From assembly GCA_013350335.1 (NCBI GenBank), contig CM023538.1:46742201-46806200 (forward strand): a stretch of DNA of 64,000 nucleotides, given 5' to 3'. The DNA comes from Chimonanthus salicifolius. Its lineage: Eukaryota > Streptophyta > Magnoliopsida > Laurales > Calycanthaceae. The translations under genes were made by a program, and so were the position numbers. Under the pieces are notes generated by a model. The model was not told where the DNA came from. It was given only the letters and a program-made list of their open reading frames with translations, and searched no databases. Below, piece by piece: positions 58,818-64,000 of the stretch (position 1 is its first letter; each line of letters begins with the position of its first letter).

Positions 58818-59313
58818 CTTGACTAAAAAAATATATTACTAAAAAAGAAATTATCAAATTCCACATTTAATGACAAAACGCTAGATAAAGTGCTGGCAAT
58901 TTCACATTCTGAAAGATTTACTTCCTACGTTCCATCAATAGTTGAAGTTCAAAATATTAATATAAACAAAATAGGTTTAAGAATTTTAAAGGAAAATGGA
59001 AAACCTCTTTCTTTTATTACCATTCATGATTTTTTCTAAAAAAAACTTCTATTTAATAAAAATGGCTTGACTAACAAATATATTACTAAAAAAGAAATTA
59101 TCAAATTCCACATTTAATGACAAAATGATAGATAAAGTGCTGGCAATTCCACATTCTGAAAGATTTACTTCCCATGTTCCATCAATAGTTGAAGTTCAAA
59201 ATATTAATACAAATAAAATAGGTTTAAGAATTTTAAAGGAAAATGGAAAACCTCTTTCTTTTATTACAATTCGTGCTTTTTTCTAAAAAAAAAACTTCTA
59301 TTTAATAAAAATG
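58818..59313. repeat. Two tandem 248 bp AT-rich units
   Basis: 58818-59065 and 59066-59313 differ at roughly 15 positions. Each copy has, on the plus strand, an open frame of 65-69 codons without an ATG at its start, running to the same TAA (for example KIGLRILKENGKPLSFIT). Most differences between copies change amino acids, so there is no sign of selection since the duplication. Protein identity unknown. Confidence 0.8.
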
Positions 59314-59773
59314 ATGAAGATAATTAAAAAGATTACACAAGCACCATATACACTATATCAATCAAATTAAAGTATCTCCATTCAATTCCAGAAATACTCA
59401 ATATTAAACTATTTATTTTTTTCAAAAAAACCTTAAAATCTAGATTGTCTTTGAGCAAAAATTCAAAAAAAAAAAAAATTATGCAATCCGGTTGGAATAG
59501 ATTTTAAGGTTTGGAAGCACCAATGTAAGATTCAAAGTGAAAATGGTGAAACAGACTATTTTTCTTAAAAATAAAAAAATTGGTCATAACAGTTAAATGT
59601 ACCATTTCAGATTTTTTTAGACTTTACCGTGTTGTATTATGCCACCCGTAGTGGAGTACAGTTGATATGTATCATATCTACCAATTTTTAAGATATAATT
59701 TACCGTAGCCTTGGTTTAAACATCAGCCCATTCAAATTATTTAGAAGTGGCTGAATATGAGATCCATACTTAC
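59314..59773. other. No gene recognised; expected second exon missing
   Basis: AT-rich. The intron following the exon at 59774-59846 would lie here on the minus strand, but I find no second exon like 60750-60916 before the tandem units or the copia LTR. Confidence 0.5.
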
Positions 59774-59846
59774 ATTCTTGCACAGCGAAAAAGCTTGTAA
59801 TGAGGTAGAAGACGAGGACTACACTTGTGCTGGTAAACCTAGCCAT
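59774..59846 (-). pseudogene. Orphan first exon, paralogue of the secreted-peptide gene
   Basis: ATG at 59846 encodes MARFTSTSVVLVFYLITSFF followed by AVQE, then T and a perfect splice donor GTAAGT (59773 down). It aligns without gaps to the first exon at 61703-61775 (MAKFNKTSVALLFFLLANFF), with the same donor position and phase. No matching second exon is found downstream. The TATA box of the intact gene (CATATATAAATTAG) corresponds here to CCTTACAAATTAG, so the promoter is also damaged. Most likely a truncated duplicate. Confidence 0.6.
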
Positions 59847-60648
59847 GGATTAAAATTCCAATGGTGGATAGAGAAGTGCTTGTCCTTCTAATTTGTAAGG
59901 TAGATTTTTTTTTTTTTAAATTTAGTTATTTTATCTCCATTCCATTTAAGTTTACAAGTTTCCCATCTTCAAAGGATGCTTCTTTTAGTTAATTTTTTGA
60001 ATCTCTAATTATTATAATGTATTGAAGTTTGGAAATGTAGTTAAAGCAAGAGATAAGGAAGTCTGCATCTACAAAAATGAGAATGGGCCAAAACCATTCG
60101 TACATGTATGCTTAGTTGTATACATAACTCAGTTGATTAATGCCACAATGACCCATGCTTGTTTTACTAATCCAATGGGATTCATTGTTTTGAAATTGGC
60201 GCGTCTATTTCACTTAATTTTGGAGAAATCTTTTGGTTTCTGTGTGGGTTAATATTGAAGAATTTTGATTTATTTATTTTTAATATCGACTCATATTCTC
60301 AAAAGCTTGCAAAAAATACAAACCCAGTTTCACTTGCATGTGCATATAATATTTAGTTTTAATATTTTTTTTTTTGTATTTGTTGTTGCTGTGGTCGTAG
60401 TGATCATCATATTGTGCTAAGATTTGAAAACAATCTTCAATTTTAAAATTCAACTTAATGAGTAAAGATTAGTGTGAAATAACATAAAAATCATGCGTAT
60501 TCCTTTATGCCTTTGTACCAAGTCATTACGTGAAAGGCACACACACTTGCCAAAGCACACTATGTATAACTCTTAAAAAAAAAAAACTAAACTCAAGTTT
60601 GTATGAGTAAAGAACAGTGCGAAATAACTTATAAACTAATGATCATTC

Positions 60649-60654
60649 TTTTAT
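60649..60654 (-). terminator. Polyadenylation signal AATAAA
   Basis: Minus-strand AATAAA about 96 bases beyond the stop codon of the secreted-peptide gene. Confidence 0.5.
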
Positions 60655-60749
60655 TCCTTGTATATTATATTTAGATAGTTTTAGGTGCATAAGTGTAGCA
60701 ATTATGAGTGAAGATACAACACCAGCAAGGAATGGTTTGGGTCTGTGTC

Positions 60750-61775
60750 TCAATACCATTTGTGTTGATGCTGGCTTGAATGGATTTTTTCAGTGGAGGG
60801 CGGGGGAGAGTCACATGTTGATTTTTTACATGGTGAAATATGTATCTTCTTCTTTGTCATTGTCTCCTCCCTTTGCTCTGATACTTCACTTTTCTTGCCG
60901 ATCACATCCCTTTTGCCTGTGTCATTCAACACAAAAATAGCAAAAAAAAATTAAGAACTGCGATTGTCAGTCATCTATGGTCATTAATTTGATGATGTTG
61001 CATGAATTGAATATGTTGCTGCATATCTCTCGGTTTTTCAGACATAAATTTAAAAAAAAAAAAATAGGATGTAGAATTGGTTGTGGAGTCGCCTATAAAT
61101 TTTATTTGAAATATTTCAACCATATTGGCTATGTTGGCTGAAGTTTGTAAATGGGATCAATATCAACGATGTTGGCAAAATGTCAAAATTTAACAAAATT
61201 TCAGCCTAGATTTTAGCCGATACAGATTTTTTATAAATACAAATATTTTTCGGCTAGAATCTGTCTTAAATGAAAAGGTATGTACTATCATTTTTTTAGT
61301 ATGATGGGCTGAGCTTGGACCTTTTAAACCGTGTTTTTATAAATGGACAGACTCAGACTTTTTACTTAAAGCTCATATAGGACCAAAGCTCTTTCGGCTC
61401 ATTTATTCTCTTAACTAATATATACATTTATCATTAGGTCATAACATGCCACTATTTTTATGTTTTTAATTTTTAATGGCACGCCCAAATTGTTTATGAA
61501 CTTTTAGTGGGGCCTTTTGAAGATATTTTAAAGTTTTGCAATTTGGCACTTTCTGTTAAAATTTCCTTCCTCTATAAAAAAAAAAAATTGAGTTCTGCCC
61601 TTGTGTGCTTCTCTACTGTGTTATTTTATCATAAGTTGGGCTTAAACATAACCCATTTAATTTTAAATTAGCAGACAGATGGATTATGAGAGCCATACTT
61701 ACATTGTTGAAGAGTGAAAAAGTTTGCAAGAAGGAAGAAGAGAAGGGCTACACTTGTCTTGTTAAACTTAGCCAT
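60750..61775 (-). CDS. Small secreted peptide precursor, two exons (79 aa), possibly frameshifted
   Basis: Exon 1 is 61703-61775: a signal peptide (MAKFNKTSVALLFFLLANFF, then TLQQ) ending in T|GTAAGT. Exon 2 is 60750-60916, after a pyrimidine-rich tract and GACACAG acceptor. The joined codon is TGC (Cys 25), and the frame runs through a lysine- and glutamate-rich stretch and ISPCKKSTCDSPPP to a stop after HKWY. Total 240 bases. A TATA box (ATATATAAAT, 61819-61828) and AATAAA (60649) complete the gene. The mature part has three cysteines. In the +1 frame, just past the stop, CWCCIFTHNCYTYAP is encoded (60727-60680), resembling the CxCC...CY pattern of MEG1/ESF1-type cysteine-rich peptides. The present stop may thus be due to a frameshift. 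Family assignment is tentative. An orphan paralogue of exon 1 lies at 59774. Confidence 0.6.
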
Positions 61776-61818
61776 GAATAAGAATATGGTGGTGGCAAGA
61801 CAAGTGTTTGCCAATCTA

Positions 61819-61828
61819 ATTTATATAT
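61819..61828 (-). promoter_or_regulatory. TATA box of the secreted-peptide gene
   Basis: Minus-strand ATATATAAAT, 44 bases before the ATG. Further upstream (61840-62100) there are three degenerate copies of a roughly 75 base unit with CAAAGGAGGATTTT...GTTAATTTTTGAATCTCTAATTATTGATTTCC. One similar copy lies upstream of the paralogous exon (59955-60030). Confidence 0.55.
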
Positions 61829-62212
61829 GTAGATTTTTTATGTTCACCAATTTCCAACATTGAAGGAGGATTTTTTTAAATTAATGTTTAGATCTCTAAT
61901 TATCGATTTCCATTGTTTATGGGGTTTTTTTTGAGTTAATTTTCAGATCTCTAGTTATTGATTTCCTCATGTTTATAGCTTTACAATATCCAAAGGAGGA
62001 TTTTGTTTAGTAAATTTTTGAGTCTCTTCTTAATGATTTCCTATTTGGGTAGATTTCCAATTTCAAAAGGAGTATCTTTGAAGTTAATTTTTGGTTCTTT
62101 AATATTGAAGTAATTTATCTACTAAAATTATAAATAAGGAAATAGTAGTTTTAGTAGATACTGTGCTACAAATATTATGTATTTTAGTAGATATTGTGAA
62201 ACTCAACTAATA

Positions 62213-62403
62213 CTCCCTCTGTTCCAAATTAGTTGTCCTATATGGATTTTGGAATTGTCTCAAAATAGTTGTTTCATTTATATTGGAGTAGTATAAAGTG
62301 CTTTGAAAATGGATAAGATCACATGGAGTGCTAACCTTATATATAAAGTTCCTTAAAAAATATAAATATTTCAAATGAGACGACTAAAATAGGATGCTGG
62401 GAG
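62213..62403. mobile_element. Stowaway-like MITE (191 bp)
   Basis: Left end CTCCCTCTGTTCCAAATTAG, right end inverted CTCCCAGCATCCTATTTTAG, both continuing into AGTTGTC/AGTCGTC, and flanked by TA (62211-62212, 62404-62405). The CTCCCTC start and TA target are the marks of Stowaway (Tc1/mariner-related) elements. No coding capacity. Confidence 0.85.
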
Positions 62404-62405
62404 TA

Positions 62406-63873
62406 ATATTTTTTAGGATTTTAACATTTGATATCATTTGGTTTGGAGGCCCCTCAACTCAACTATGCCAGATCACCCATCTCTCACTTAATCTTTTTCT
62501 TCTCTTCATCATTCCCTCTTATATTGGCTTATGTATATTATGTATTTTAGTAGATACTGTGCTACAAATATTGATTGAAATTCAAAATTTGGACTGATAT
62601 TTGCCAGATGCCCATTCATATAATATGGGTATTTTGTGATATTTAAAAAATAGATATCAGAAATATTAATTATAATTAGATCAGACCAAAATTCATTGTA
62701 AAAAAGTTGGGGCCAAAACTAATGCCAAAGTATCGTCTATGCCCAAGCTCAGACTATTTGATTAATTCTGCCGATAAATCATTGTTGTTGCTGTCATATA
62801 ATACTGAAATTTCATCGATGATTTCTCGAATATTTTAAAGTATATAAATATAAGTTATTGGTTCTTAAAATTTAAAATGATGGATAAAATGATTATATGG
62901 GAGTGAAAAATCATATACCTTGTATTGATATAGTCAGCTTTTCATATACATCACTTCTTAAATCTTCGATTTCAAAACTCAAAAAAAGAAATAGAATTTG
63001 AAGTCAAATAAGTTAAATTAAAATCTTAAAACTTGTCTAGATCCCTAATACATAATTTTTTTAGCATAGTTTTAATTTTTAGTTTCCCAATAATAAATTT
63101 GAGATAATGAGGTAGCCTCACAGATGGCTGGGATTTACCGTCGTCACTACATTCCAATGATCTCGTGAACACATGAAAAGTTACCAACCTTAACAACTCC
63201 GAAGAAGTAAGATTTTTTTGTTTATGAAGTTTCTTTTTGAGCCATCTATCACATGCAACATGCTTTCTTTTTCACAATCACAAGTTTTTAGATTTTACAT
63301 CAGCTGCATTAAATTCAACCTCGGTCCTCAATAGAAACTTTATTTTGGTTGTAAGTCAGTAAATTTGTAATTTTAAAATTTTATGGAGTATTTACAAATT
63401 TGGATATCCTCAAAATTTCGGGCTATGATTTTTGCACCTTGAATGATATACATGGTGCACTAATTTTTTTTTTCTTCTTCCCATTTTAAGCTTCTGCACT
63501 CTCTCCCTCGCTATCTTTCTGAAAAGCATGAATAAACAAGAATGGTACTTCGAATCAAATTCTTTCTTGCCCGCCGGTCTCTCACTCTCTCATACCGCAT
63601 CATCACCATCACCCTCGTGATCTGAAACTCATACTTAAGATGAAAAAATATTCATTTGATTAATACTTTTACTAATAAGGTACAATTCAATGTGAATTCA
63701 TCAAATGGACAGTAATCCGAGTAAATAATCCAAAATTTGCAACTAAATTTTGATTTTTTTATTTTGAATGGTAAAAATGAATACAATTTGTAAAAGGTAA
63801 AGGTATACAAGAGGTGCGCTTGTCAAAAATCAAAAGCATGGCCAGCAAGGGGTTCCCTGTTCCCACACTCCTT
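62406..63873. other. Intergenic, no gene recognised
   Basis: AT-rich. TATTATGTATTTTAGTAGAT and GTGCTACAAATATT occur on both sides of the MITE (62160-62200 and 62535-62575), a local duplication. No domain-bearing frame. Confidence 0.5.
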
Positions 63874-63929
63874 GTCCCATATCGGAAAATTAAAAAAAAA
63901 AAAAACTGTCCTGCATCAAGCCTATAAAT
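63874..63929 (+). promoter_or_regulatory. snRNA promoter: USE and TATA box
   Basis: GTCCCATATCG (63874-63884) differs by one base from the plant USE (RTCCCACATCG). TATAAAT follows at 63923-63929, 38 bases later, near the longer spacing used by Pol II snRNA genes (U1, U2, U5). Confidence 0.6.
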
Positions 63930-63951
63930 GGGCAACGTGAGAATGATGGTA

Positions 63952-64000
63952 ATCACCCATTTTTTGGCCCTTTTAGGCTGAGATCATTTGGTCACATGAG
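63952..64000 (+). ncRNA. U2 snRNA-like gene or pseudogene, 5' end only
   Basis: Starting 29 bases after the TATA box, the sequence contains TTGGCCCTTTTAGGCTGAGATCA, aligning to the conserved U2 5' region (TCGGCCTTTTGGCTAAGATCA) with two single-base insertions and a few changes. The following TTTGGTCACATGAG aligns loosely to AGTGTAGTATCTG. The promoter supports a true snRNA locus, but the insertions in such a conserved stretch suggest a decayed or divergent copy. The rest lies beyond the window. Confidence 0.6.

Noticed and set aside
60022..60252. 76-codon plus-strand frame near the peptide gene
   Set aside because: No similarity to the peptide family or any known domain; start context and surroundings give no support.
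1..64000. CRISPR arrays, operons or ribosome-binding sites
   Set aside because: The repeats seen are LTRs, minisatellites and palindromes in plant nuclear DNA; no spacer-repeat array or bacterial gene order is present.

Overview
The window is plant nuclear DNA, most likely from a flowering plant with a large, repeat-rich genome. The evidence is: LTR retrotransposons primed by initiator-tRNA-Met and tRNA-Asp, a RNase H remnant of an L1-type LINE, a tRNA-derived SINE, a Stowaway-like MITE, GT-AG introns, telo-boxes and plant snRNA-type promoter signals. No species is recognisable. About 85 percent looks like transposon-derived sequence, mostly broken and nested. Only three regions look like host genes: a head-to-head pair of paralogous four-helix membrane proteins (28.2-29.7 kb), a small secreted-peptide gene with an orphan paralogous first exon (59.8-61.8 kb), and the start of a U2 snRNA-like locus at the right edge (63.87-64.0 kb).

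Layout. 1-6665: minus-strand Ty3/gypsy (Tekay/Del-like) element with broken gag-pol and a 3.1 kb 5' LTR carrying a palindrome array. 6666-7272: unassigned, with the same palindrome. 7273-11990: LTR of a tRNA-Asp-primed non-autonomous family, then an AT-rich tandem array. About 12000-16307: decayed gypsy LTR with an inserted SINE. 17.25-18.1 kb: copia LTR remnant with a 5'-truncated LINE. 18344-20776: short-LTR copia element with gag only, containing a 411 bp hAT-like element. 21535-28096: complete, young, non-coding LTR element (LARD type) with 5 bp target duplication, inserted just behind the first membrane-protein gene. 31.4-34.3 kb: patchwork of chimeric LTR pieces and a scrambled pararetrovirus-like remnant.

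From about 34 to 53.7 kb lies one plus-strand gypsy element opened up by later insertions. Its internal region runs 36705-39055 and continues at 45828-46995. Between those parts sits a tRNA-Asp-primed element (39056-45827), which itself holds a gypsy solo LTR (41341-44679). Its 3' LTR (46996-53700) holds another gypsy solo LTR (48751-51993). To the right (53.7-58.8 kb) is the end of a SIRE/Maximus-like copia element with its 3' LTR, followed by the gene-bearing and MITE-bearing right flank.

The most unusual signals are regulatory or structural rather than new protein genes. They are short-palindrome arrays in several LTRs, two of which (one gypsy, one copia) share an 11-base core; a 31 bp hairpin-capable minisatellite in one LTR family that also carries a perfect snRNA-type USE plus TATA box; a telo-box and CT-rich LTR leader resembling ribosomal-protein gene leaders; and a tandem array with alternating monomer lengths. 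All assignments are by eye from sequence. Clade names and the secreted-peptide family suggestion need database comparison.
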